Assembly (NCBI GenBank): GCA_023362775.1
Contig: JALMGJ010000002.1
Location: forward strand, 58,429,914 to 58,493,913
Length of the DNA stretch: 64,000 nt
Direction: 5' to 3'
Source: Charina bottae
Lineage: Eukaryota > Chordata > Lepidosauria > Squamata > Charinaidae
This document shows positions 49,655 to 61,244 of this stretch, piece by piece. Position 1 is the first letter of the stretch, and the number at the start of each line of letters is the position of its first letter. The notes beneath the pieces are model-generated. The model did not search any database. It saw nothing but the letters and a program-made list of their open reading frames with translations, and was not told the origin of the DNA. Made by a program: the position numbers and the translations under genes.

Positions 49655-50276
49655 GCGGCCGCTGGACTTTTAAGAACAAAACAATAAGCAGCCAGAAAGA
49701 TTGGGCATTTCCTTTCATCTCCATATATCAGTTTCATCTGTTATCTCTGAAAATAGAAGCTATGAAGAAAATATAATGAACTGCCCTTTAAAATGTAAAT
49801 ATAATTCAGGCTGTAATCGTCTGCCTACTTTCCTAGGACAGTCTGAGGTCTTTTTGAGTGGACATATGTAAGATTATTCTGAAACTGAATAACAATATAT
49901 TTAAAATCTGTGCTTTTAATATCTCTGTGAGTTAAATATCAATAGTAAAAAAAGTACACTAGATTGTATTGCAGTGTTTTGTTTTATGTATCATAAACAT
50001 GCCAACTATTAAGAACCACCAGTCCTGACCAATAGGAGAAAAGGTTCCAATTGTTTGTGATGTACAATATTGTCAGAACCAATCTGAAATGAAATCAATA
50101 TTTATTGCATTTTCAAATTTAATAAAAACATTTCTTTACCATTTTTCCTTTTTATAGCAATATCTTGGATCAGCAGAAAAAACACCATACAAAGCACATG
50201 AATTTTATTCCAATACTATAATTCAGCTTAAAGAACAAATAATAATAATAATGTCTATGAAGGTTCTCAGTCATCC
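49655..50276 (+). other. CNTN6: CNTN6 3' UTR and downstream flank
   Basis: Untranslated sequence after the stop. An AATAAA at 50121-50126 is the best polyadenylation signal before the Penelope insertion, so the transcript probably ends near 50140. The exact end cannot be fixed from sequence alone. Confidence 0.5.
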
Positions 50277-51790
50277 AGGTGGAATTGTCTGTAGCTTGAA
50301 TCATGTCAACTGGATTTCTATTTTCTCAGTGGAAACGTTTCGCTCCTTATCCAAGGAGCTTCTTCAGTCTGAGCAAAGTTGGTAAGGGAATCCTAAATAT
50401 GTTCCTAGGTAGCTGTGTGACCTTACACCTGGGGCTAGGTCATGGTTATATTGAGATGTAATTTTTAAGTCCTTTTATCATCTAAAGGAGGGTCGTTAAA
50501 ATCACCATGCTGCTGTTGAGCTTCTGAAATGGTCTTAATCTTCCTAGGCACAGAAGACAAAACGGGGAGGAAGATGGGGGAGAGTTTGTGCCTGAGGCCC
50601 CCACCTCTATTCAAGGAAGGATTTTCCAAGTTGGCATAAATGGATTCCTTGACCCCTCTCTCAAACCACCTATCTTCTCTGTCTAAAATGTGAACATTAA
50701 TGTCCTCAAATGAGTGTCCTTTTTCTTTTAGATGAAGATAAACTGCTGACTCTGGTCCTGTGGTGTTATTTCTCCTGTGTTGGGCCATCCTCCTGTACAT
50801 AGGTTGTTTGGTTTCTCCAATGTAGAGTTCAGAGCACTCCTCACTGCACTGGATTGCATAAACTACATTGCTTTTCTTGTGTTTTGGAGTTTGATCTTTG
50901 GGGTGTACAAGCCAAAAAGAATGAAAATCAGCACCTGAGAACAGCCCTGAAGGCCTGTGGATATCCAAATTGGGCCTTCACCAAATCTAAATCTACCAGA
51001 CCTAAAACAGCGACAGATAGGGCTGAGACTCAGAGTAAACGAAAGAACCTGGTCATTCCCTACATGGCTGGCGTGTCTGAAAAGATAAAACGGATATTTG
51101 GCAAACACCACATACCTGTATATTTCAAACCCACCAACACACTGAGACAGAGGCTTGTACACCCCAAAGATCAAACTCCAAAACACAAGAAAAGCAATGT
51201 AGTTTATGCAATCCAGTGCAGTGAGGAGTGCTCTGAACTCTACATTGGAGAAACCAAACAACCTATGTACAGGAGGATGGCCCAACACAGGAGAAATAAC
51301 ACCACAGGACCAGAGTCAGCAGTTTATCTTCATCTAAAAGAAAAAGGACACTCATTTGAGGACATTAATGTTCACATTTTAGACAGAGAAGATAGGTGGT
51401 TTGAGAGAGGGGTCAAGGAATCCATTTATGCCAACTTGGAAAATCCTTCCTTGAATAGAGGTGGGGGCCTCAGGCACAAACTCTCCCCCATCTTCCTCCC
51501 CGTTTTGTCTTCTGTGCCTAGGAAGATTAAGACCATTTCAGAAGCTCAACAGCAGCATGGTGATTTTAACAACCCTCCTTTAGATGATAAAAGGACTTAA
51601 AAATTACATCTCAATATAACCATGACCTAGCCCCAGGTGTAAGGTCACACAGCTACCTAGGAACATATTTAGGATTCCCTTACCAACTTTGCTCAGACTG
51701 AAGAAGCTCCTTGGATAAGGAGCGAAACGTTTCTACTAAGAAAATAGAAATCCAGTTGACATGATTCAAGCTACAAATAATAATAATGGA
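50277..51790 (+). mobile_element. Penelope-like element, family 2, palindromic copy
   Basis: Arms of exactly 623 bp: 50291-50913 (inverted) and 51152-51774 (sense) around a 238-bp spacer, with scattered single-base differences. The spacer and right arm form an open plus frame from about 50914 to 51600: [40 protein letters not shown] start [19 protein letters not shown], then the C-terminus. RT is absent, so this is a 3' fragment. Both sides end in AAT repeats (ATAATAATAATG), a probable TSD blurred by slippage. A left head (TCTATGAAGGTTCTCAGTC...) precedes the inverted arm, as in family 1. Hammerhead-like cores lie at about 50333-50367 (minus) and 51698-51732 (plus). Confidence 0.88.
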
Positions 51791-53463
51791 CAAGGTTTTG
51801 TATGGAAAACTTTGAGACCAAACAGCTAAATATGTTGTTACAAAGAAAATTAAAAATCTTTACACAAGGATAGAAGTCTACATTTTTAGAATGTAACCAA
51901 AATCTGTATTTTACAAATATATTTTATAAAGTTTTTTTACTGAGCAGTTTAAGTAATGTCTCATTGTAGGACTGCTATCTGATATGAAAAGATGCTCAAT
52001 CTTTTTTATCATATATATTCATGATTAAAAAATTAAATGGGTTTTATAAGCTTTTCTATATGTTATCCTAACAATTGATTTTTCTTCTTTTGATTCAAGA
52101 ATTGTGCATATGGAATGTATAATTGAAAAAGTGTTATCTTGTTGATCCAAAAGATCAGTATTTTGGTATGAGCCCTGGTGTTGGGAAAGAAGGCATGTTT
52201 AACTACAACAAATGTGCAAGATGTCCACAAGAAACAGCACTTCCCCACCCCCCAAACTCAGAGATATTAAAAAGTAATGTCACAACTAAATTGAAATCAT
52301 TTCCTGATGATTTCATGGCCATATCCATGTTATTTTTTTGGCAGCAATACAGAAATGGTTGCCACTGTCTTCTTCCAGGATGTTTTTTCCCAGTTTAGCC
52401 TAGGATACCAACTTAGTTTATGGAAACGTCCTATTGGCATGCAGGGAGAAATTAGTTTCCTGGAATAAGCAGAAAGATGATGGTTAAAAATTCATCTGAA
52501 AGTTTTCAAATATTATTGAACCTACTTAAAGGGTTTTATTGAGATACTGTCAAATGAGGACCCTACACAATTTCTAAACCAGCTTCAGACCTTCATGGTC
52601 AATATCATGGTTTATTACATTGAAACTGCAATAAACCTAGTCTTTTCTCTGAATATTTTTTAAAATTCTGCATAGCTTGTGGGAATTCCATTTCCCCATT
52701 TACAGGAACTCTTGCTTCACTCCCAGCTCCTTGTCTTCAGACACTCTAGCAGATCTTTCAAGGTTGGCCTCATGGCTCTGCAGCTCCCCTTCATAAGATC
52801 CATATTTCTTTTCTTTTCTTTTGTATAAAATAAGAGAACTGCACAGAGCACAATGTAAGGACATTGAGTGGCAGGGATATGTGCAAGCAATCTATTTTAT
52901 TTTCCTTTTGTATGGAGAAGTAGGTACTGGAGTTACTCAAGGGGGGATAGTGATAGTGATTCTTAGTTACTTGTTCTCAGCCTTGTGAGTTCAGCGGAAG
53001 AGACGGCAAAGGTGCTCATCTTCAAACTGCTTTTGAGGGATTGGCTACAGTGTGAAAGTGCCCTGACACAATATACATATCTTGTCATCAGATATTGAAA
53101 TGATTCTCAGGGAAGTATACATACTATTATACTTAAGGTGAATTCGCTCTTATTTAAGAGATGTATAGAACAATTGGATGAGAATCTTGAAGAAATTATC
53201 ATTGTTTTGAATTGTCACTGAAGGAAAGGTAATAGACCTCTCCAATTTGCCAACTGATAAATGGAGAATTGATTCATTATTCTCCTATCTAACGTTACAT
53301 CCAATGCTAAGCATCCAGGAAACTTACAGCAAATAAGATTGTTGATCCATTTAGTTCAGACTGTTTAAAATGGCTCTATAGGCTATGATATGTCTTGCAA
53401 AGCTCTGCCTTGAAATTCTTGATACATTAGGATCACATTGATTCCCTGCTTCTCTCCACTAAT
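51791..53463. other. Intergenic, no feature recognised
   Basis: AT-rich flank downstream of CNTN6 with no supported feature. Confidence 0.55.
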
Positions 53464-53612
53464 TTCTAGAGCAGTGTTTCTCAACCTCAGCAACTTAAGA
53501 TGTGTGGCCTTCAACTCCCAGAATTCCCAAGCCAGCATGCAGGCTGGGGAATTCTGGGTGTTGAAGTCCACACATCTTAAAGCTGCTGAGGTTGAAAAAT
53601 ACTGTTCTAGAG
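53464..53612. mobile_element. Palindromic hAT-type MITE (133 bp), first of two at one target
   Basis: Element 53472-53604 between TTCTAGAG copies (53464-53471, 53605-53612). The arms CAGTGTTTCTCAACCTCAG and CTGAGGTTGAAAAATACTG are inverted, and the whole element is close to a perfect palindrome centred on GCCAGCATGCAGGCTGG. No coding capacity. Confidence 0.9.
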
Positions 53613-53857
53613 CAGGGGTGCGGAACCTATTTTCTGCCAAGGGCCATTTGGATATTTATAACATCATTCACGGACTGGGGGGCGGGGTTTGTGGGCAGGA
53701 GCCAATCACATGGAAGGGGGTGGGGTTTGCAAGCAGGAGCTCCTAGATTTATTGAATTTCGAGTCCTGCCTGTGGTTGCCTTGGCAGGGCCAGACCAAAT
53801 GATTTCGCGGGCCTTATACGGCCTGCGGGCTGGACGTTCCCCACCACTGTTCTAGAG
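53605..53857. mobile_element. hAT-type MITE (237 bp), second at the same target
   Basis: Element 53613-53849 starting CAGGGGTGCGGAACC and ending GGACGTTCCCCACCACTG, flanked by TTCTAGAG (53605-53612 and 53850-53857). It shares the middle TSD with the preceding MITE. Confidence 0.9.
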
Positions 53858-54854
53858 GGAGGGACTAGGGAATGAGAAGTATAAATCCTAATGACTTGAT
53901 GGAGGTTGCTATTAAGATAATGTAGCCAAGGATTTTCAAACTGTCTTTCTCTGGTTCACAACGCTTTGCCACCAGACAAGCACAGTAGATATGCAATCAA
54001 TAGCCCATCATAATTCTGTGTTTCTACAAAATGCAACACAGGAATTAATCTCTGGCAGGCTGCAATACCATTCACTCTCCCCATATCCCCCTTAAAATAC
54101 CCACAAACACATAGACATGACAAATGGTTCTAGAAAGATAAAGGATTTTCAGCCCGGTATGCATGTTTGAGATTGTTTCCCTGCTTTGATCTATGCTTTA
54201 TCATCTACCACACAGGAGTATATAAAGAAACAGATAAAATAAATCTAGATACCCAATCAACTGCAATAGTTTTAAGTAATCTAATAGTTCACAGAGCCAA
54301 CTAGCTCCTCTCAACCTCAGCCTCTATCAGATACATATATTTACTTCTATTTATCCTAAACGTGAAAAGAAATTAACTATTTGTGTCCCTCTTTATTTTG
54401 GAATATGGAGATCGGACAGAACCTCTTGTCCTACTGAGTATGTGCTTCAGGCCTTGAATAAGTGGTGATATAAGTAGATATAGATGTATATGCATACATA
54501 CAAGTCTAGATTTACAAGCAACATGTTTTTATGTCTCACAGAGATACATTATCTCAAGCACATGACCTCAAGCACCAAATGCACCTGTCAGATGTGCAAA
54601 TAGCAAATGGGCATGATCAAAAGCATTCCCCTGTGAACAGAAGGTGGGGAAAGCATGTGTCTGACCACACCATTACAGCTCACAGGTTAGCCAAGAGCCA
54701 GGAGCCAGCAAGCCATATGCTTAAACGGAAGAATGAGCAAACTTATAATTCAATCAGAAAAGTGGAAAGAAAGCTAGCATTCTATAGAAGTAAATATAAT
54801 CAAGCCAAAATCACCACATTCTGGCTGAAAAGCAGAAAACATTTAAAAATCCTT
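53858..54854. other. Intergenic, no feature recognised
   Basis: Mostly AT-rich. The ORF at 54531-54899 has no recognisable domain and is not supported. Confidence 0.5.
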
Positions 54855-54869
54855 AGAAATCATCTACAG
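54855..54869. repeat. L1-b target site duplication, 5' copy
   Basis: AGAAATCATCTACAG, repeated at 60754-60768 after the L1-b tail. Its last 8 bp also serve as the TSD of the hAT MITE inserted at 54870. Confidence 0.93.
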
Positions 54870-55188
54870 CAGGGCTTTCCAAAGTGCTGCCGCTGGTGAC
54901 ACACCAGTGGTAGCAGCAGCGCGTGCGCGCACGGCAACGGTACGGGGGGGCGTGCGGCAGTGCGCGCGCACGGCGATGGCGCGGGGGGGCATGCGGTGGT
55001 GTGCGCGCGCACGGTGGCGGTGCGGGGGGGCATGCGGCGGCTGGGGGGCATGCGGCGGCACGCGCGTGCATGGTGCCCACCGTGCACGCGTGCGCCGCCG
55101 CTTCCGGGTGGTGTGGCGACACACCACGCTGTGTGTGGCAAAACACTTTTGTGTCGCGACACACAGTTTGGAAAGCTCTGATCTACAG
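54870..55188. mobile_element. hAT-type MITE (311 bp) with CpG-rich core
   Basis: Element 54870-55180 with inverted ends CAGGGCTTTCCAAAGTG and CAGTTTGGAAAGCTCTG; TSD ATCTACAG (54862-54869 and 55181-55188). The core (54918-55095) is a degenerate GC/CpG-rich tandem repeat of GCGCGCACGG..GG-type units (about 45-60 bp). Open frames through it on both strands are composition artefacts. Confidence 0.88.
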
Positions 55189-55860
55189 ACTCGACTTCTG
55201 GTGAAGATGGACGGCGGCTGGAATGATACAGAAGAAGCTCCATAAATAAAACAAAAAGACGCGCAGATTCGAGTTGTCTTTGGGAGACCAAAAGCTAAAA
55301 GCAACTCCAGAAAGAGCAGGAGCATTGGCTCTTTCGGAAAAGAAAGCTGTCGGCGGCTTTGGGGCTTGGAAGGGAGAGCGAGTCGAATGGTGTATCTTTG
55401 GCGGCTCGCTGGAAGGAACAAGCTAGAAAAGCCATGAGTGAAAGTCGAAGCTGTGAGTGAAAGTCTCGGAAATAGACAAGCGCCGCTGTCTGCTTCACTA
55501 AAACAATTTAAAAAGACAACAAATAAAAACGCAAGTGTTTCTGAAGGAAGAAACATAGTGAAGGACCTTGGTGAGAGCAGATATAATCTTCTTACAGAGA
55601 ACGGATAAGAAGATTGAATTAATTATTTAATTAACAAATAAGAGAAGCCATTTTACGCTGGAAAAACACTAACAGAACTTTTGTTTAAACTTGCTGAAAA
55701 AGTATTATTTAATATACTATTGTTTGTAAAATAGATATTAATATATTTAGATAAGTATATTTAGATAAGTATATTCTAAGTTCAGAAAACTGTAAGAACC
55801 TTTCTTTTTTTGTTACAAGTTAAGTATAAGTTAAATATATAAGATTTAAAGTATATAAAA

Positions 55861-56745
55861 ATGAGTGTCAATACCAGAAGACAACTAACACAAAGCAGAA
55901 GAGGATCAGAGGCTGGAGAGGGTGAATGGTTAAAATCTCTGTTTGAAGATTTTACATTAAAAACTACCCAGACAGTTACTGAAACAGTAATGAGAGTATT
56001 AGAGGAAAAATTAGAGGGTTTAGAAAAATGGTTAGAACAAAAGCTGGGAAAGATAGAAAAAAACTGAAAGAAGATATTCAGGAAGTTAAGAAACAGGTAG
56101 AGAATTGTGGAATAAATATAGATAAAGAAGAAGAACGTATAACGTTATTGGAAATAAGAGAAAAAGAATATTGTGTAAGATTGAGAGGGGTACCTGAGGA
56201 AAAGGAAAGTAATGTAAGAGAAATAATTATACCAATGTTAGCCAACCTGATTGAATGGGAAGAGGAAAGTTTAGAAGATGAAATTGAGAGATTGTTTAGA
56301 ATAAATTCAAAATATGCAGCTATGTACAACAAACCAAGAGATATTTTGATAGAGTTTTCAAAAAAAAAAAAGATAAGAAATATAATAATACAAGCTTCCT
56401 ACAGTAAAAAAAATAGAAATAGAAGGGAAAAGTATTACTATTTTTAAAGAAATTCCGGCCAAATTTTTAAGGAAGAGAAAAGAATATAGATTTTTGACAG
56501 ACTTATTAGCAAAGAATAATATTAATTTTAGGTGGGAAGTACCTGAAGGGTTGAGCTTGACACTCAAGGGTCAAAGATATAAATTAAACTCAATATTAAA
56601 AGCAAAGGATTTTGTGAAAAGATTTGAAAAAGAAATAACTCAGTCTAAGGAACAAAGACAAAGAGGAAAAGAAAAAAAACAAGAGCAAAAAGAAGGAGGA
56701 GCCTCAAATACTAAAGAGTATACTGCACTTTTAGAAAATGAATGA
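55861..56745 (+). pseudogene. ORF1: L1-b ORF1, frameshifted
   Basis: Starts MSVNTRRQLTQSRR. The coiled coil is shorter than in L1-a and lacks the 11-residue repeats. The RRM (KEYCVRLRGVPEEK) is in a second frame (56028-56447) and the C-terminal domain (LLAKNNINFRWEVPEGLSLT) in a third (56494-56745). At least two frameshifts; non-functional. Confidence 0.9.
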
Positions 56746-59700
56746 ACTTAAAGTTCTTACTTGGAATATAAATGGAGCTAACTCTCCTGTTAAAAGAAAA
56801 CGGTTATTTCAAATATTGAATAAACTAAAATCTGACATTGTATGCCTCCAGGAAACCCACATTAAAAAAGCAGATACAAAATATTTAATTAATAAAAAGC
56901 TAGGACTAGAATTTATTGCAGCAAATGAAAAAAAAATGGAGTGGTAATATATATAAAATCTTATCTAAAACCTAAATTAATTCAAAAAGATGAAAAAGGG
57001 AGATATATTATTATTGAAATAGAAATTAAAAATTTTAAATTACTACTAATTGGTATATATGCTCCAAACAAAAATCAAATTTTTTTATAAAGAATTATTA
57101 AATATTAGTGTAGAGTATACACAAAATAATTGGATAGTGATGGGAGATCTGAATGGAGTAGTTGAACCAAAACTAGATAAGGTCACAATGTCAAACAAGT
57201 AAAAGTAGAGGAAAACTGCCAAAAGAATTTTTTGATATGGTTAAAAATTTATCTTTAATAGATACATGGAGAAGCATAAATGGGAATACAAGAGAATATA
57301 CGTTTTATTCAAATAGGCATAAATAATTTTCAAGAATTGACACAATATGGACATCAAAAAATTTGGAAAATAAAATTAAAGAAGCCATAATTTTACCAAA
57401 AATTCTTTCAGATCACAACCCAGTACAAATGACTTTAAAAATAAAACATAGAAATTTTAGATGGAGATTGAATGAAAATATTTTGAAAAATAAGCAAAAC
57501 TTAGAGGATCTCAAAAAAAAATTGCAAGAATTTTTCCTTTGGAATTCAGGCACAGAGGTCAAATTAGAAACAATATGGGATGCGAGTAAGGCGTATATGA
57601 GAGGACATTTTATATCTACTAATAATTATAAAAAAAATAGTACCAAAAAATTACAGATAATTATGGATCAAATTAAAGAGAAAGAGAGGGAATTACAAAA
57701 TAATAGTGATAAAGATGAAATTTTAAATCAGATTAAACTATTACAACTCCAAGTTCAAATTTTAATGACTGAAGATATGGATAAAAAATTAAAATATATT
57801 AGACAGAAAAATTTTGAATATACAAATAAACCAGGCAGATGGCTGGCATATAAATTAAGAAAAGAAAGAGAAAAACGAATAATTTCTAAAATCAGAGAGA
57901 ATGATGTAGATTTAATTCAAAATGATAAAATTAAAAATGCTTTTCATGCCTATTATACAAAATTATATAAAAAAACAGAAAATACCATTGGAAAAAATTG
58001 AACAATACTTACATGATTGTAATTTAGAAAAATTATCAAACGAACAAAGAGATATAACAAATAATTTGATCACAACTCAAGAAATAATGGATGCAATTAA
58101 TAAATTGAAAATAGGTAAAACACCAGGACCGGATGGACTCTCAGCAGGATATTACAAACATTTCTAGGAACAACTGATAGAACCACTGAAAGTATTATTT
58201 AATTCGATTTTAGAAGGAAATAGGATACCACAGACATGGACCGAAGTAAAGATTGCTCTAATTCCAAAGGAAAATCAAGACCTAACAAAATGCCAAAATT
58301 ATAGACCGATTTCTTTATTAAATAATGACTATAAATTATTTACTATAATATTGGCTGAAAGATTAAAAAAAATCCTTGCAAAATTTAATAAAATGTGACC
58401 AAAATGGATTTATGACAAATAGACAAATTAAAGAAAATTTGAGGACAGTAATAAATTTAATAGAATATGCAAATGTGAATAACGATAAACCTATAATGTT
58501 ATTATTTTTAGATGCGGAAAAAGCGTTTGATAACGTAAATTGGGATTGTATAATTAAAACTTTAGAATATAGAAATTTTGGAGAGAATTTTGTAAAAGCA
58601 GTTCAAGCCATTTATAAAGTTCAAAAAGCTAGCATTATAGTGAATGAAGAAGAAACACAGGAAATTAATATAGAAAAAGGTACCCGTCAAGGATGTCCAT
58701 TATCTCCATTATTATTTATATTAGTATTGGAAAGTTTGTTGGAAAAAATTAGAGAAGATGATAACATTGAAGGAATAAAAGTTAAAAAAGAAACATACAA
58801 ATTAAAAGCATTTGCCGATGATTTAGTAATAACAATACAAAATCCATTAGATTCAATAGAAAACTTAAACAAAAATTTGCAAGAATTTGGAGAGATAACA
58901 GGATTTAAAATAAACAAACAAGACTAAAATGATAAATTTAAATATGTTAAAAGAAGAAAAAACGAAATTAGAGCAAAAAACAGGATTTCAGAATGTGAAA
59001 CAAATCAAATATCTAGGTGTACAAATAACATCTAAAAATATAGATTTATTTAAAAATAACTACCACAATATGGAAAGAAATCAAGAAAGATCTAGAAAAA
59101 TGCGGAAATCTACAATTATCATTATTAGGCAGAATCGCAACAATAAAAATGAATGTACTACCTAGAATATTATATCTGTTCCAGACGATACCTATAGAAA
59201 TAACGGACCAAACTTTTTCAAATTGACAAAGAGATATAACAAAATTTATATGGCAAGGGAAAAAACCCAGAATAAAATTAAAATACTTACAGGATATTAA
59301 AGAAAGAGGAGGATTGGGATTACCGAATTTGAAATTATATTACGAAACATGTGGTCTGGTATGGTTAAAAGAATTGATAAAATTAGAAAATACAAATATA
59401 TTAAATTTAGAAGGACATAACAACAGATTTGGATGGCACGGGTATATGTGGTATAATAAAAGTAAAATAAACAAAGAATTTAATAATCACATAATTAGGA
59501 AACTGCTTCTAAAAATATGGAACAGATACAAAAATGCCCTACTACCTGCACTTCCTTTGTGGACATCTCCCCAGGAGGCAAATGCCAGAATAGAGAATCC
59601 AAAAGATAAAAAATGGCTAAGATACAAAACCTTATTAAAATTTAATGGAAACAATTATGAATTCAAAACAAGAGAGGAACTGGAAAATGAGGGTATTGAA

Positions 59701-60477
59701 TGTCACTGGTTTAAATATTTACAATTAAAAGAACAGTTTAAATCAGATCAGAAATCATTTAAATTTGTAAATTTAACAGACAACTGGGATAATATATTAT
59801 GCAATGAAAATTATCATTTGATATCCAAATTGTACAAAAAATTATTAGAACTAAAATTTAGGGATATAAAAATTAAAAATTATATGACAAAATGGGAAGA
59901 GAATTTGGATAGAGAAATTAGCTACGAGGATTGGCAAATTATTTGGATGAGAAATATTAAATTTACTTTAAGTAACAATTTAAGAGAAAATAGTTATAAA
60001 ATGATCTTTAGGTGGTATTTGCCTCCAGAGAGACTATACAAAATGAAATGCATAAACTCAAATATGTGTTGGAAATGCAATATAAAGGTGGGTTCTTTTT
60101 ATCATATGTGGTGGTCCTGTAAAAAAACTAAAAAATACTGGGGGAAAATTCATGATAATACTTGTAAAATAACAAAAATTAATATAGAAAAAAAACCAGA
60201 ATTATATTTATTGGGCCTCATGAACATAAAGATAAAGAAGGATTATAAAAAATTAATACAACATCTGATTACGGTGGCAAGGATAATATATGCGAAACAT
60301 TGGAAAGAAGAAGATATTCCATCAACTGAAGAATGGATTATTAAAGTTATGGAAATAGCACAGATGGATAAATTAACGAACTTAGTAAAAGGCAAAGAAA
60401 TGGAAGATTATGATCTTATATGGAATCCCTTTCTGGAATTTCTACAAGAGGACTATAATATAAAACTATCATTGTAA
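56738..60477 (+). pseudogene. ORF2: L1-b ORF2, frameshifted
   Basis: Endonuclease start [17 protein letters not shown] and CLQETHI in the first piece. Later open pieces are 57363-58001 (SDHNPVQMTL), 57922-58167 ([14 protein letters not shown]), 58376-58927 ([36 protein letters not shown]) and 59314-60477 (C-terminus with [18 protein letters not shown]). At least six frameshifts or stops, mostly in A runs. Motif order is complete, so it inserted full length and decayed. Confidence 0.92.
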
Positions 60478-60768
60478 AACAAAGGAAAATGTAGAAGAAG
60501 AAAATATTAAAGGGACAGTGTAATATAATAGAAAAATAGTAAATATTAAATTGATATTAGAAAGTTTCTTCGTAAAAGAAACAGGAAGTCTTTTTAAATT
60601 AAGTGTTATATGTGTACCTTTTGATTGTTGTAAATATTGTTGTAAATAGTTGAATGTTGTAAATGTGTTGTAAGTCTTTGTGAATGTCTATCTTAGTGAT
60701 GTCTAAATAAAGTTTATTTTAAAAATTTAAAAAAAAACAAAACAAAATAAAAAAGAAATCATCTACAG

Positions 60769-61244
60769 ATTCAATGCCCTGAACTTCAATTCAAAAAGAA
60801 ATCTATGAAAATAAATTTGTACATATTGAAGTATCATTTCTGCTTTACCATCAGCCATGCTGCCTTCGTTCAGCTACTTACAGTGATTAATACACTAACG
60901 TGGGATTGTCCACCTGCATGCAACTCCCTAATTTCATTTTATGGTTCCAGAACTTTTTTTATCATAACTTTATTAAATTTTAAAACCAAAAGATAACATC
61001 TACCAGAAACTAATAAAGAAAGAGACCAGAAGTGCAGAAAAAAAGAAAAAGAAGAGAAGAGAAATAGAAAAAGGAATGATTTCCAACTCCTTTTACAACA
61101 AATATAAGTAAAACTTACATTAAACTCTTACTCTAAGGTTACAACATAACATCCATTTTTTCTATTGTCAACTAATATTATTAATCATCAAATCTGCATA
61201 TCATAATTTCATTCTTTTCTGTTTCACGCAAAAAGTCCAAAAGG
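60769..61244. other. Flank between L1-b and a LINE
   Basis: AT-rich. 60955-61240 may be an older repeat or the edge of the LINE; not recognised. Confidence 0.4.

Larger units (their letters stand above)
55189..60768 (+). mobile_element. Full-length but decayed LINE-1 (L1-b)
   Basis: 5' UTR (55189-55860), ORF1 (55861-56745), ORF2 (56738-60477), 3' UTR with AATAAAG at about 60705, and an A-rich tail to 60753; 15-bp TSD AGAAATCATCTACAG. It is the same clade as L1-a, judged by matching motifs across both ORFs. ORF1 stop and ORF2 start overlap in ATGAATGA. Many frameshifts lie in A runs. Confidence 0.93.

Noticed and set aside
48632..49051. Small ORFs in the last CNTN6 intron as an extra exon
   Set aside because: No homology to contactins, and the flanking exons join in phase without them.
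54918..55095. CpG island promoter of a gene
   Set aside because: The CpG-rich block is bounded by MITE inverted repeats and TSDs, and no gene start lies nearby.
54864..55556. Several long Arg/Ala/His-rich ORFs on both strands
   Set aside because: They result from the CpG-rich tandem core of a hAT MITE; overlapping open frames on both strands with simple composition and no domain.
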